DNA from: JALCRY01 sp050946575
Lineage (GTDB): Bacteria > Bacillota > Clostridia > Peptostreptococcales > Anaerovoracaceae
DNA: 15,099 bases
Assembly (NCBI GenBank): GCA_050946575.1
Contig: JBMNVB010000015.1
Coordinates: 1-15,099 of the forward strand
Direction: 5' to 3'
Positions within the stretch are counted from its first letter, which is position 1, and each line of letters starts with the position of its first letter. Below, piece by piece: positions 6,996 to 14,668 of the stretch. The notes under the pieces were generated by a model. It worked only from the letters and a program-made list of their open reading frames with translations. It had not been told where the DNA came from and did no database searches. Both the position numbers and the translations under genes were made by a program.

Positions 6996-7622
6996 TTACT
7001 TCACCATGCTGCGGGCCCATTCGACGGCGTCGTTTCTGCCTGCGCCGGACGGGAATCTCTTTCCTTCCAGCCAGGTCCCGGTCCCGGCTTTCTTCTGCAG
7101 CATCAATGCGCTGCTTCCGATATCCGACGATTCCGATGTGCAGAACGGTATCACGGTCTTGCCGGTGAAATCGTTCTTCAGGACGAACTGGTTGACCGGC
7201 CACGCGGCTCTGCCCCACCAGATCGGATAGCCGATGAACACCGTATCATACGAATCCCAGTTCTCCACCCGGGTCGTCTCGAGCGCTACCTCGTCCTGCA
7301 GCGCCTCATTGTCGCGCTCCCTGCAGACGCGGCTGTTTTCGTTCCTGTAATCGAGATCTTCCTTACTGTATCCGTCTTTCGGCGTGATCACGAACACGTC
7401 CGCATCAAGCCCTGACGCGATATCCTCAGCCACGGCCTTCGTCCTTCCGGTCGCCGAATAGTATACCACCAGCACATTTCCGGCCTTCACCGCATTGCTG
7501 CCCGAATGAGAAGCCGGCCTGATCACCTGCGACGCCGCGCCGCTGCTGCTGCCGCATGCCGCCAGAACCGACACGACAAGGCAGACCGTCACGACCAGGC
7601 TGAGCAGTTTTCTTATTTTCAT
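6996..7622 (-). CDS. Lipoprotein flavodoxin
   Basis: This 208-residue protein has a lipoprotein signal: MKIRK, then a hydrophobic helix, then the lipobox LAAC with the modified Cys23. A Ser/Gly-rich tether follows. The mature part is a flavodoxin: FMN phosphate loop SATGRTK at 56-62, and GYPIWWGRAAWPVNQFV (131 on) where the aromatic residues cover the isoalloxazine ring. It is therefore expected to be an FMN protein tethered to the outer face of the membrane, passing electrons outside the cell; its partner is unknown. The start has a modest GGGGGTG ribosome site. A promoter lies directly upstream on the minus strand. Confidence 0.9.
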   Translation of the reverse strand: MKIRKLLSLVVTVCLVVSVLAACGSSSGAASQVIRPASHSGSNAVKAGNVLVVYYSATGRTKAVAEDIASGLDADVFVITPKDGYSKEDLDYRNENSRVCRERDNEALQDEVALETTRVENWDSYDTVFIGYPIWWGRAAWPVNQFVLKNDFTGKTVIPFCTSESSDIGSSALMLQKKAGTGTWLEGKRFPSGAGRNDAVEWARSMVK

Positions 7623-7651
7623 ACATACACCCCCACTTTCCTTCTATATCC

Positions 7652-7680
7652 ATCATAGTTTCCCCTCAGCGCGTCTTCAA
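7652..7680 (-). promoter_or_regulatory. Promoter of the lipoprotein flavodoxin
   Basis: On the minus strand TTGAAG (7675-7680), a 17-bp spacer and TATGAT (7652-7657) match a housekeeping promoter with five or fewer mismatches over both hexamers. Confidence 0.6.
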
Positions 7681-7729
7681 GTAAAATGGGCGTCAAGATT
7701 CAGTCAAGGAAAATCAATGCGCAGCGGCC

Positions 7730-7758
7730 TTTACAAGGGACTTTCGTTGTGCTAAATT
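7730..7758 (+). promoter_or_regulatory. Promoter of the DMT transporter gene
   Basis: TTTACA (7730-7735), a 17-bp spacer and TAAATT (7753-7758) form a plausible housekeeping promoter about 32 bp before the start codon. Confidence 0.5.
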
Positions 7759-7790
7759 GTTTCTTATCATCTGAGTGGGAGAGTTATTTA

Positions 7791-8690
7791 ATGAACAGAA
7801 ATCTCAAGGGCAGTCTTATTTTTCTCCTTACCGCGATAATCTGGGGCGCGGCGTTCGTGACGCAGAAATCGGGGTCGGAATACGTGGATCCGTTCACGGT
7901 GGATACTATCCGGTCGTTCCTCGGAGCGGCCACGCTTCTGCCGTTCATCATGCGCGGAAGGAAGAAGGAGAAAGAGGCGGGGACCGCCGCCGACAGGAAG
8001 ACCGTCCTCACCGGAGGGATAGTGTGCGGGCTCGGTATATTCGCCGGGATGACCCTGCAGCAGATCGGCATAATGTACACGACAGCCGGCAAGGCCGGGT
8101 TCCTCACGACTATCTATGTCGTCCTGGTCCCGATCCTCGGACTGTTTATCGGCAAGAAGATCAGGCCGCTGATGTGGCTGTGCGTGGTCCTTTCGATAAT
8201 GGGACTTTATCTGCTGTGCGCGGATCCGGGAACCTTTACGATAGGAAAGGGCGACCTGATCGTGATCTGCAGCGCGCTGGGATTTTCCTTTCAGATGCTG
8301 GCGGCGGATTATTACACGAAGCGCATGGATTCCATTTTTCTGTCATTCATGCAATTCCTCGTTTGTGGTATACTGTCATTACCGTTGATGCTGATTTTCG
8401 AGCATCCGACGATGTCGGCCATCACGGCGTGCGCGCCGCAGCTGCTCTATCTGGGAATTATGTCGAGCGGGATCGCGTATACACTGCAGATCGTAGGACA
8501 GCAGTACGCCGAGCCTACTGTGGCGTCGCTCATTCTGTCGCTTGAATCTCTGTTCGCGGCGCTCTCGGGGGCACTGTTCCTCGGCGAGACAATGACCGGA
8601 AGAGAAATCACGGGATGCGCATTGATGCTCGCTGCCGCGATGATGTCGCAGCTCCCCGCGTCGCAGGGACCTGCGGAAGATAATATATGA
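7791..8690 (+). CDS. DMT superfamily (EamA) transporter
   Basis: This 299-residue inner-membrane protein is an EamA-type drug/metabolite transporter. It opens with LKGSLIFLLTAIIWGAAFVTQKSG, the hallmark first helix of EamA repeats, and TVDTIRSFLGAATLLPF follows. The second repeat starts near KGDLIVICSALGFSFQMLAADYYTKR and ends with EPTVASLILSLESLFAALSGALFLGETMTGREITGCALMLAAAM, the conserved penultimate-helix signature. About ten membrane spans are expected. Such proteins move amino acids, nucleobases or other metabolites; the substrate is not predictable. The start at 7791 follows GGGAGAG; the longer open frame from 7686 lacks a ribosome site. The HD-domain gene 54 bp downstream is probably co-transcribed. 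Confidence 0.92.
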   Translation: MNRNLKGSLIFLLTAIIWGAAFVTQKSGSEYVDPFTVDTIRSFLGAATLLPFIMRGRKKEKEAGTAADRKTVLTGGIVCGLGIFAGMTLQQIGIMYTTAGKAGFLTTIYVVLVPILGLFIGKKIRPLMWLCVVLSIMGLYLLCADPGTFTIGKGDLIVICSALGFSFQMLAADYYTKRMDSIFLSFMQFLVCGILSLPLMLIFEHPTMSAITACAPQLLYLGIMSSGIAYTLQIVGQQYAEPTVASLILSLESLFAALSGALFLGETMTGREITGCALMLAAAMMSQLPASQGPAEDNI

Positions 8691-8744
8691 ATATGATGAG
8701 GCGCGCTCCTGTCCGGGGCGGCCGGAAGAAAGGGATGATCACTC

Positions 8745-9326
8745 ATGGGAGAAGTTACAAGAGACCAGGCGTGGGAACTCCTGCGCAAGTATAACAAGGA
8801 CGAATTCCACCTTCGCCATGCGCTCACGGTCGAGGGCGTAATGCGCTATCTGGCGGAAAATTTCGGATTCGCGGATGAGGCGGATTTCTGGGGGATCGTC
8901 GGACTGCTCCATGACATTGATTTCGAGCAGTACCCCGATCAGCACTGCCAGAAGGCGCCTGAACTGCTCGCCGAGATCGACGCGCCGGACGAACTGGTAC
9001 ACGCGGTCGTAAGCCACGGCTACGGGCTCGTTTCCGATGTAAAGCCTGAGCACGAGATGGAGAGGATGCTGTTCGCGTGCGACGAGCTCACGGGACTTAT
9101 CTGGTCCGCGTCGCTCATGCGCCCGTCGAAGAGCGTCCAGGATATGGAGATCAAGTCGATCAAGAAGAAGTTCAAGGACAAGAAGTTCGCGGCCGGATGC
9201 AACCGCGATGTCATAAAGCAGGGCGCGGAAATGCTCGGCTGGGAGCTGCCGGAACTGTTCCAGGCGACTCTTGACGGCATGAAGAGCTGCGAAGACTCTG
9301 TGAACGAAGCGGTTGCGGCGCTTTAA
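8745..9326 (+). CDS. HD-domain phosphohydrolase-like protein
   Basis: This 193-residue cytoplasmic protein has an HD metal-dependent phosphohydrolase domain. Candidate metal ligands are His25 (FHLRHALTVEGVM), His56-Asp57 (GLLHDIDFE), His86 or His91 (VVSHGYG) and Asp113 (FACDELTGL), in the usual order. The C-terminal part (KSIKKKFKDKKFAAGCNRD) is basic. Members of this fold cleave phosphate esters of nucleotides or related compounds, and this short form with LLHDID is common and uncharacterised in Clostridia. It follows the transporter gene closely, which may be coincidental. AAAGGG lies ten bases before the start. Confidence 0.85.
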   Translation: MGEVTRDQAWELLRKYNKDEFHLRHALTVEGVMRYLAENFGFADEADFWGIVGLLHDIDFEQYPDQHCQKAPELLAEIDAPDELVHAVVSHGYGLVSDVKPEHEMERMLFACDELTGLIWSASLMRPSKSVQDMEIKSIKKKFKDKKFAAGCNRDVIKQGAEMLGWELPELFQATLDGMKSCEDSVNEAVAAL

Positions 9327-9338
9327 TATATCCGCATG

Positions 9339-9364
9339 CCCGGGCCGGCGCGCCCGGGTTTTTT
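9339..9364 (+). terminator. Rho-independent terminator after the HD-domain gene
   Basis: The stem is CCCGGGC (9339-9345) with GCCCGGG (9352-9358) around a six-base loop, followed by TTTTTT (9359-9364). Confidence 0.9.
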
Positions 9365-9467
9365 ATGGGACGGAGCGGGTCATTGCCGTAGCCGGTGACA
9401 ATGGCGGATCCGGGCAGGGTGCCCGGGTGCCTGCGGATAACGGAGCGGAATCAATGCAAAGCGGCTG

Positions 9468-9630
9468 TTTTTTGTGGCTGCCGCCCGAAAATGCAGGGCG
9501 GTGCACGCAACTTTTTCAACGTTTCCGGGCACTCGAAATGAAAAAACAGCGGAATACATTCGCCCGACCCTTACGATCGTTGAAAAAATTGCGGGCAATG
9601 ACGAAAAAAAGCGATGGCCGCCACAAAATT
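9468..9630. repeat. Nested palindromic interspersed element, copy 2
   Basis: This copy has the same architecture as the element at 35-208. The outer arms are 9468-9482 (TTTTTTGTGGCTGCC) and 9616-9630, with 12 of 15 pairs. The inner arms are 9502-9521 and 9578-9597, with 18 of 20 pairs. The left arm is 54 nt as in copy 1, the right 53, and the loop is 56 nt with an unrelated sequence. At one inner-stem position copy 1 has A:T and copy 2 has T:A, so both sides changed together. The element lies between a terminator and the phosphohexomutase gene, about 100 bp before its start codon. Confidence 0.85.
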
Positions 9631-9731
9631 TCGGACAGGTGCCGATACCGGATCGCCGGACCGAACCGGGACCGCCCCGGATCGCGGGAGCGGCACAGCC
9701 CGCGCATTCATTATCAGGACCGGAGGATTTT

Positions 9732-11330
9732 ATGTCAGAATTTGAATTAAGTAAATTGCAGAACGGAAGCGATATCCGCGGTATCGCGATCCCGGATGAA
9801 GGAGAAACGGCGGAACTGACAGAGCGCTCGGTGACGCGCCTTGTCAAGGGGTTCCTGCTCTGGCTGTCAGAGCGCACCGGGAAGGAGCCGGCGGATCTGA
9901 AAGTTTCGATCGGGCGCGACTCAAGGCTTTCGGGGCCGGATATCATGCGCTGGTCGGTGAATGCGCTCGCTCCATACGGCGTCACCGTGCTGGACTGCGG
10001 GCTCGCGACCACGCCGGCAATGTTCATGTCGACCATATTCGAAGGATATCTGTGCGACGGCGCATTGATGGTGACGGCGTCCCACATGCCGCCCGACCGC
10101 AACGGACTGAAGTTTTTCACGCGCCGCGGCGGACTTGAGAAAGAGGATATCGCGCAGATAATAGATTACGCGGAGTCGAGGGAAAAGATCGATTCGCTCG
10201 GGCCGATGACCGGGATGACCGGTTACGATATCGTGGACGGGCAGGTCGTCTATCCGGCGGAGGAGTCGGACCTCATGCCGGTGTACGCGTCGTATCTGCG
10301 TGAATTGATAGTAAAGGGAACGGACGAAGGCGGAAATGAAACGGAGCCGGACGGCGGCGCATCCGCGCCTGTCACGGTCTACAACGACAAGCCGCTCGAG
10401 GGCCTTAAGATAGTCGTAGACGCGGGCAACGGCGCCGGCGGCTTTTACGCGACGGAGGTGCTCGAGCCTCTCGGGGCCGACGTGAGCGGGAGCCTGTTCC
10501 TCGAGCCGGACGGGACATTCCCGAATCACGTGCCGAATCCTGAAAACGCCGACGCGCTCAGGGCGATATGCGATCAGGTAAAGGCGACGGACGCCGATCT
10601 CGGACTCATTTTCGACACGGACGTCGACAGGTCCGCGGCGGTAGGACCGAACGGGGAGCCGATAGCGCGCAATGCGGTCGTCGCTCTCGCGGCCGCGATC
10701 ACGGCGAAAGAGGCTCCCGGCACGACTGTAGTCACCGACAGCGTGACATCCGACCACCTCACGGACTTCATTGAGGGGCTCGGGCTCAAGCATTTCCGCT
10801 ACAAAAGAGGCTACAGAAATGTAATAAACAAGGCGGCCGAGCTCAACGCGGCGGGCGTTGATTCGGCGCTGGCGATCGAAACGTCGGGCCACTGCGCGAT
10901 GCGGTCGAACTTCTTCATGGACGACGGAGCGTACCTCGCGACGCGCATCGTCATTGAAGAAGCAATGCTCAAAGCCGAGGGCAGATCGATCAGCGATCTG
11001 ATCTCCGGCCTCGTCGAACCGGCGTCGGCCGAGGAGCACAGGCTGCCTATCCATGACGAAAATTTCAGGGATTACGGGAACATGATCCTGGAGAAACTTG
11101 CCGAGTGGGCCGGCGCGAGGGGCGACATGACGGTCGTCGAGCCGAACTATGAAGGCGTGCGCGTTTCGTTCGACGACGGGAATCTGCAGGGCTGGTTCCT
11201 GCTCAGGCTCTCGCTGCACGAGCCGCTCATGCCGCTCAATATCGAGTCGGACGCGGCCGGCGGCTGCACGGCGATAATGGGAAAACTAAAGCCGTTCCTG
11301 GCCGGGTTCCCGAAGCTGGAAATCGTGTAA
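9732..11330 (+). CDS. Phosphohexomutase (phosphoglucomutase/phosphomannomutase family)
   Basis: This 532-residue cytoplasmic enzyme moves a phosphate between C1 and C6 of a hexose through a phosphoserine. The active-site loop TASHMPPDRNG places the phosphorylated serine at Ser117. The metal-binding loop is DTDVDR (295-300), where most members have DGDxDR. The sugar-specificity loop is ETSGH at 383-387, and NYEGVRVSF near the C-terminus starts the phosphate-binding domain. Four family domains are therefore present. It is longer than the usual ~450-470 residues, partly because of a Gly/Glu-rich insertion near 198-218. The start at 9732 follows GGAGG; the frame is open further upstream only through the palindromic element. 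Glucose, mannose or both could be substrate. Confidence 0.92.
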   Translation: MSEFELSKLQNGSDIRGIAIPDEGETAELTERSVTRLVKGFLLWLSERTGKEPADLKVSIGRDSRLSGPDIMRWSVNALAPYGVTVLDCGLATTPAMFMSTIFEGYLCDGALMVTASHMPPDRNGLKFFTRRGGLEKEDIAQIIDYAESREKIDSLGPMTGMTGYDIVDGQVVYPAEESDLMPVYASYLRELIVKGTDEGGNETEPDGGASAPVTVYNDKPLEGLKIVVDAGNGAGGFYATEVLEPLGADVSGSLFLEPDGTFPNHVPNPENADALRAICDQVKATDADLGLIFDTDVDRSAAVGPNGEPIARNAVVALAAAITAKEAPGTTVVTDSVTSDHLTDFIEGLGLKHFRYKRGYRNVINKAAELNAAGVDSALAIETSGHCAMRSNFFMDDGAYLATRIVIEEAMLKAEGRSISDLISGLVEPASAEEHRLPIHDENFRDYGNMILEKLAEWAGARGDMTVVEPNYEGVRVSFDDGNLQGWFLLRLSLHEPLMPLNIESDAAGGCTAIMGKLKPFLAGFPKLEIV

Positions 11331-11337
11331 TATAAAT

Positions 11338-11377
11338 CCCCGCGCGGTCCGGAGGGATCACGCGGGGACTGATTTTT
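11338..11377 (+). terminator. Rho-independent terminator after the phosphohexomutase
   Basis: CCCCGCG (11338-11344) pairs with CGCGGGG (11361-11367), and inside it GGTCC/GGATC extends the stem around GGAG. A run of six T follows after five bases. Just beyond it, CGGCCTTAAGGCCG (11379-11392) is a perfect 14-bp palindrome abutting the stop codon of the convergent exonuclease gene. Confidence 0.75.
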
Positions 11378-11392
11378 TCGGCCTTAAGGCCG

Positions 11393-12145
11393 TCATTCTA
11401 TATCCAGCCAGATCGGGCAGTGGTCGCTGCCCATGACGTCGGTCATGATGCCGGCGTCTTTTATTCTGCCCTCGAGAGCGGACGACACGAGGAAATAATC
11501 AATGCGCCATCCGGCGTTGTTTTTTCTCGCGTTGAAGCGGTAGCTCCACCACGAATACACACCTGTAACGTCCGGATAGAAGTACCGGAATGTATCAATG
11601 AATCCGGAATCCAGGAGCTCCGTCATCTTCGCGCGCTCCTCGTCCGTGAAGCCGGCATTATGGCGGTTCGGGCCCGGGTTCTTTATGTCTATCTCTTCGT
11701 GCGCAACGTTCATGTCTCCGCAGACGATGACCGGCTTCGACTTCTCAAGCCCGTGGAGATAGGCGCGGAAATCGTCCTCCCAGCGCATGCGGTAAGGCAG
11801 CCGCTTCAGCTCGCCCTGCGAGTTCGGCGTGTACACGTTGACAAGGTACCATTCCGGGAATTCGCAGCAGACCACGCGGCCCTCGTGGTCATGTTCGTCG
11901 ATCCCGATGCCGGTCGTCACCGACAGCGGCTCATCCTTCGTTAAAGTAAGCGTCCCCGAATAGCCCTTCTTTTCAGCGCTGTTCCAGCATTGATGATAAC
12001 CGGGAAGCGGCACCTCCGCCTGGCCTTCCTGCATCTTTGTCTCCTGCACGCAGATCGCGTCGGCGCCGGAGCCTTCCGCGAATTCGAGGAAGCCCTTGCC
12101 CATGCAGGCGCGCAGACCGTTCACATTCCATGAAATCAGTCTCAT
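11393..12145 (-). CDS. xth: Exodeoxyribonuclease III (AP endonuclease)
   Basis: This 250-residue enzyme of the exonuclease III/APE1 fold cuts DNA 5' to abasic sites and degrades 3' ends in base excision repair. The catalytic residues are all present: Asn7/Asn9 in WNVNG, Glu35 in CVQETKM, Tyr105 in NVYTPNSQ, Asp144 and Asn146 in CGDMNVAHEEID, and Asp241-His242 in SDHCPI. The length is normal for the family. The start codon overlaps the stop of the upstream thioredoxin reductase-like gene (ATGA), with GGAGG before it, so the two are translationally coupled. Pairing a DNA repair enzyme with a thiol reductase fits a response to oxidative damage, but that link is inferred. Confidence 0.96.
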   Translation of the reverse strand: MRLISWNVNGLRACMGKGFLEFAEGSGADAICVQETKMQEGQAEVPLPGYHQCWNSAEKKGYSGTLTLTKDEPLSVTTGIGIDEHDHEGRVVCCEFPEWYLVNVYTPNSQGELKRLPYRMRWEDDFRAYLHGLEKSKPVIVCGDMNVAHEEIDIKNPGPNRHNAGFTDEERAKMTELLDSGFIDTFRYFYPDVTGVYSWWSYRFNARKNNAGWRIDYFLVSSALEGRIKDAGIMTDVMGSDHCPIWLDIE

Positions 12146-13014
12146 TCTTTTCCTCCGCGGGAATCAAGATACTGCACCGCCGAGAGCGCGGCGACATTGC
12201 CCTCGCCCGCGGCTTTCACATACTGGTACGGCGTGCCGGTGATGTCTCCGGCCGCGAAGACGCCCGGGATGTTCGTCCTCATGCGCCTGTCGACTTTCAC
12301 GTGCGACCCGTCGAGTTCGAGCCCGGAGATCAGTTTGTCCGGAGCAATGCTTTGCCGCAGGATGAATACCACGTCTTCGTCCAGCCTCTCGCCGTTCTTC
12401 AGGACGAGCCCGGTCACTGTTTTTTCTCCCTCGATAGAATCCGGCTTCACGCCCTCGATCACGTTCATTTTTTCACGGACGCCCGCCTCGCCGTCGTACA
12501 GCTTGATATAGTCGACGTTCACGCCGATCGACGCGAGGAAGTCCGCCTCGGACGCTTCGCCGGGGTCGTACGCCAGCACGGCCGCGTTTTTGCCGCGGTA
12601 AAGCATCCCGTCGCATGTGGCGCAGTAGCTGACGCCAAGGCCGAGGAATTCGTTCTCGCCCGGAAGCGGTTTGCCGAATACGACGCCGCCCGCGAGGATG
12701 ACCGCGTCCGCGTCCATGACATCGGATCCGACAGCCATGCTGAAGTATCCGCCCATGTCGTAAATGCTCCCGACTTTTCCTTCGGTGATCTCTATCCCCA
12801 TCGCGTCAAGATGCTCGCTGAACGCGCGCTGGATCTCGACGCCGCTTTTCCCGTAGAATCCCGGGTAATTGTTTATCTGCGCGGCCTTCGTAAGTTTCTC
12901 GCTGCCGCCCTTGCGCCCGAGCAGCAATACGCTTTTCCCCCGGGCGGTCGCTGTTATCGCGGCCGACACTCCCGCCGGCCCCGTGCCTATTATGGCAATG
13001 TCATGTCTGTCCAT
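12142..13014 (-). CDS. Thioredoxin reductase-like flavoprotein, ferredoxin-dependent (FFTR) type candidate
   Basis: This 290-residue protein has the low-molecular-weight thioredoxin reductase fold. The FAD motif is GTGPAG (10-15), the redox disulfide CATC lies at 131-134, and the second FAD segment is GVFAAGDITG (251-260). In NADPH-dependent enzymes the central domain carries GGGDSAxEE and HRRxxxR; here the equivalents read VLAYDPGEASEA (146-157) and YIKLYDGEAGVREK, so the glycine loop and the arginines that grip the 2'-phosphate are missing. Clostridial ferredoxin-dependent flavin thioredoxin reductases lack the same motifs, so ferredoxin may be the donor. No thioredoxin gene is adjacent. 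AGGAGGT precedes the start. It is the first gene of a two-gene unit with exonuclease III. Confidence 0.88.
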   Translation of the reverse strand: MDRHDIAIIGTGPAGVSAAITATARGKSVLLLGRKGGSEKLTKAAQINNYPGFYGKSGVEIQRAFSEHLDAMGIEITEGKVGSIYDMGGYFSMAVGSDVMDADAVILAGGVVFGKPLPGENEFLGLGVSYCATCDGMLYRGKNAAVLAYDPGEASEADFLASIGVNVDYIKLYDGEAGVREKMNVIEGVKPDSIEGEKTVTGLVLKNGERLDEDVVFILRQSIAPDKLISGLELDGSHVKVDRRMRTNIPGVFAAGDITGTPYQYVKAAGEGNVAALSAVQYLDSRGGKE

Positions 13015-13046
13015 GATGACCTCCTGTTTCCTGTTTGCATGACTAT

Positions 13047-13055
13047 ATTATACCA
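13047..13055 (-). promoter_or_regulatory. Extended -10 of the thioredoxin reductase-like/exonuclease III unit
   Basis: On the minus strand TGG-TATAAT is an extended -10 with a consensus hexamer, 32 bp before the start codon; a weak TTTAAT lies 16 bp upstream. Confidence 0.65.
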
Positions 13056-13293
13056 GCAAGAGGGCTGTATTAAACAGCAGCAATGCATCGGGGCACCGGG
13101 CGGGCGGTCATGCGGGGAAGGGCGGGTCACGATCTCCGGGTCCCGGGCCCCGAGGCGCCGGATCCGGACGGACGGGATAGAGCTCGTCGGGGGCGGGCAG
13201 CCGGATCCGTAGAATCCCGGCGTCGGAGCCCCGGGCTGCCGGAGCAGTATGATCCCGGAGCACCTCGGGCAATGCGCTCCGGCGCAGGACCGA
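13056..13293. other. Gene-free GC-rich spacer
   Basis: Apart from the two divergent promoters at its ends, this stretch holds no gene I can support. It is rich in CCGG and CCCGGG words, with an inverted repeat GGCAGCC/GGCTGCC around 13195-13245 and a repeated GCCGGATCCG. No T-tract follows, so it is not a clear terminator. Confidence 0.4.
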
Positions 13294-13337
13294 TTGACAG
13301 CCGCGCCTTTTCGATGTATCGTAATTAGGCGATGTAT
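13294..13337 (+). promoter_or_regulatory. Promoter of the ArsR-type regulator with a direct repeat
   Basis: TTGACA (13294-13299), a 17-bp spacer and TATCGT (13317-13322) form the promoter. CGATGTAT occurs twice (13312-13319 and 13330-13337), 18 bp apart, over the -10 and the start site, which would suit autoregulation. Confidence 0.55.
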
Positions 13338-13355
13338 TGACTCACGGGAGGAAAA

Positions 13356-13679
13356 ATGAGGATCAGGAAAGATATCGATCTTGATAATGACGAGATACTG
13401 CTCATGGCAAGATGCAGTGACGCGTTCGCGCACCCGGTCAGGATCCGGATGTTCAGATTCATTATGGAGTGCAACAAGGAACTCAGGCCGGTGTGCAACA
13501 AGGACATTGTGGCGGAGTTCGGATGCGCGCAGGCGACGGCGTCCCAGCACATGAATAAACTGAAGCACGCCGGGCTGATCACGACCAAAAACAAGGACCG
13601 GTTCACGTACTATTACGCGAACACCGGTCAGCTGATGAAGTACCTCGATGTGACAAAGAAGTTCGCGCTTGCGCAGTAG
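13356..13679 (+). CDS. ArsR family winged-helix regulator
   Basis: This 107-residue protein has the ArsR/SmtB fold: FAHPVRIRMFRFIME opens the DNA-binding domain, CNKDIVAEFGCAQATASQHMNKLKHAGLI is the helix-turn-helix (about 47-75), and DRFTYYYAN is the wing. The classic ELCVC metal motif is absent, but Cys20, Cys39, Cys47 and Cys57 are present, so a thiol, sulfide or metal signal is possible. GGGAGG lies four bases before the start. It is divergent from the thioredoxin reductase-like gene, 341 bp away, and ends at its own terminator. Its targets are unknown. Confidence 0.88.
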   Translation: MRIRKDIDLDNDEILLMARCSDAFAHPVRIRMFRFIMECNKELRPVCNKDIVAEFGCAQATASQHMNKLKHAGLITTKNKDRFTYYYANTGQLMKYLDVTKKFALAQ

Positions 13680-13691
13680 TATTAGAATGAT

Positions 13692-13718
13692 AAAGCCGGC
13701 CGGCGGGCCGGCTTTTTT
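13692..13718 (+). terminator. Rho-independent terminator after the ArsR-type gene
   Basis: AAAGCCGGCC (13692-13701) pairs with GGCCGGCTTT (13706-13715) around GGCG, followed by T residues to 13718. Confidence 0.93.
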
Positions 13719-13837
13719 CATTTTATTATTGAAGAGAGAGATGCCGGTGCCTGAAAACAGGAAATCCCGCATTGATTCAGTCGGGTGCATATGGTAAAAT
13801 ATGGGATATAGCATTGGCGTAATGATGGGAGGCGAAA

Positions 13838-14668
13838 TTGGCAAATATCAACGGTGAGACTCCGGATTATTTTCAGCACAGGATGCTGGAAATGGTGGAA
13901 CTTGAACTTGAACGGGAAAAGCGGATCTTTGAGCGAAATGAAAAGCTGCTTGAGAGATTGCCCACCGGATATATCGAAAGTATAAAAGACAAGAATGGGC
14001 ATGTGCGGGAGTTTGTTACTCAAATCGATTCTGAAAAGAAGAAAAAGCGGCGGTTTTTAGCGGGCGAACCTGAAAAAAGATCGGAGATTCGAGCGGATTT
14101 TGAACTTCGCGCGGCTATCAGGCGTTCCAGAAAGGGGCTTCGGAAGAATATTGATCTGCTTGCAAAAGTGCGAAACCGTTTTTCGGTTTACGATCCGATG
14201 CAATTTGCCCATCCGACTAAAGATAACCGGGCGTTGCTTGTCCCGGGGCAGGTGATCGATCTGACAGACGGAAAAAAAAATTTGTCCCGCAATGCCTTTC
14301 ACGACGAAGATTACAGGTATATTACCAGGCGCGGTGAAAAAGTCAGATCAAAAAGCGAGATGATGATCGCTGATATCCTGTTCGAAAAAGGCATCGACTA
14401 TCTTTCCGACTTTGGACTGCAGATAGGCGGCCAAGTGTTTTATCCCGATTTTCAGGTCAGGCGCTCGGACGGAAGACTGGTGATCTGGGAGCATTTCGGC
14501 CTTGTTTCGAATCCTGATTATGTGGCGAAATCATATTCCAAAATCAATCTCTATGGGAGAGCAGGTTTCATCGCCGGGCAGACGCTGATCATTACTAGCG
14601 AATCTAATTCAAATCCAATAACAAGAGACGTAATATTGAACGTGGTCGAAGCGTTTGAACTTGTATGA
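13838..14668 (+). CDS. PD-(D/E)XK nuclease-like protein of unknown role
   Basis: This 276-residue protein starts at TTG, with GGGAGG five bases before it. The N-terminal ~115 residues are highly charged and probably helical or coiled (LEMVELELEREKRIFERNEKLLER). The C-terminal half looks like a PD-(D/E)XK nuclease fold: SKSEMMIADILFEKGIDY with Glu174, FYPDFQV with Asp204, VIWEHFG with Glu218-His219, then a KSYSKINLYGRAGF helix and the strand TLIITSE. A His stands where the motif lysine is expected after the last acid. I recall similar proteins in Clostridia as uncharacterised. Its base composition is visibly more AT-rich than its neighbours, suggesting transfer. It lies just before the palindromic array. 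Confidence 0.7.
   Translation: MANINGETPDYFQHRMLEMVELELEREKRIFERNEKLLERLPTGYIESIKDKNGHVREFVTQIDSEKKKKRRFLAGEPEKRSEIRADFELRAAIRRSRKGLRKNIDLLAKVRNRFSVYDPMQFAHPTKDNRALLVPGQVIDLTDGKKNLSRNAFHDEDYRYITRRGEKVRSKSEMMIADILFEKGIDYLSDFGLQIGGQVFYPDFQVRRSDGRLVIWEHFGLVSNPDYVAKSYSKINLYGRAGFIAGQTLIITSESNSNPITRDVILNVVEAFELV

Noticed and set aside
9474..9731. N-terminal extension of the phosphohexomutase
   Set aside because: The extra frame runs through the palindromic element and lacks a ribosome site; the start at 9732 follows GGAGG and matches the family N-terminus.
9921..11219. 432-residue open frame on the minus strand opposite the phosphohexomutase
   Set aside because: Arg/His/Val-rich translation typical of antisense frames in GC-rich genes, with no family motif; the plus-strand gene has full catalytic motifs.
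12037..13212. 391-residue plus-strand open frame opposite the reductase and exonuclease genes
   Set aside because: Antisense to two well-supported genes, with no motif or ribosome site.
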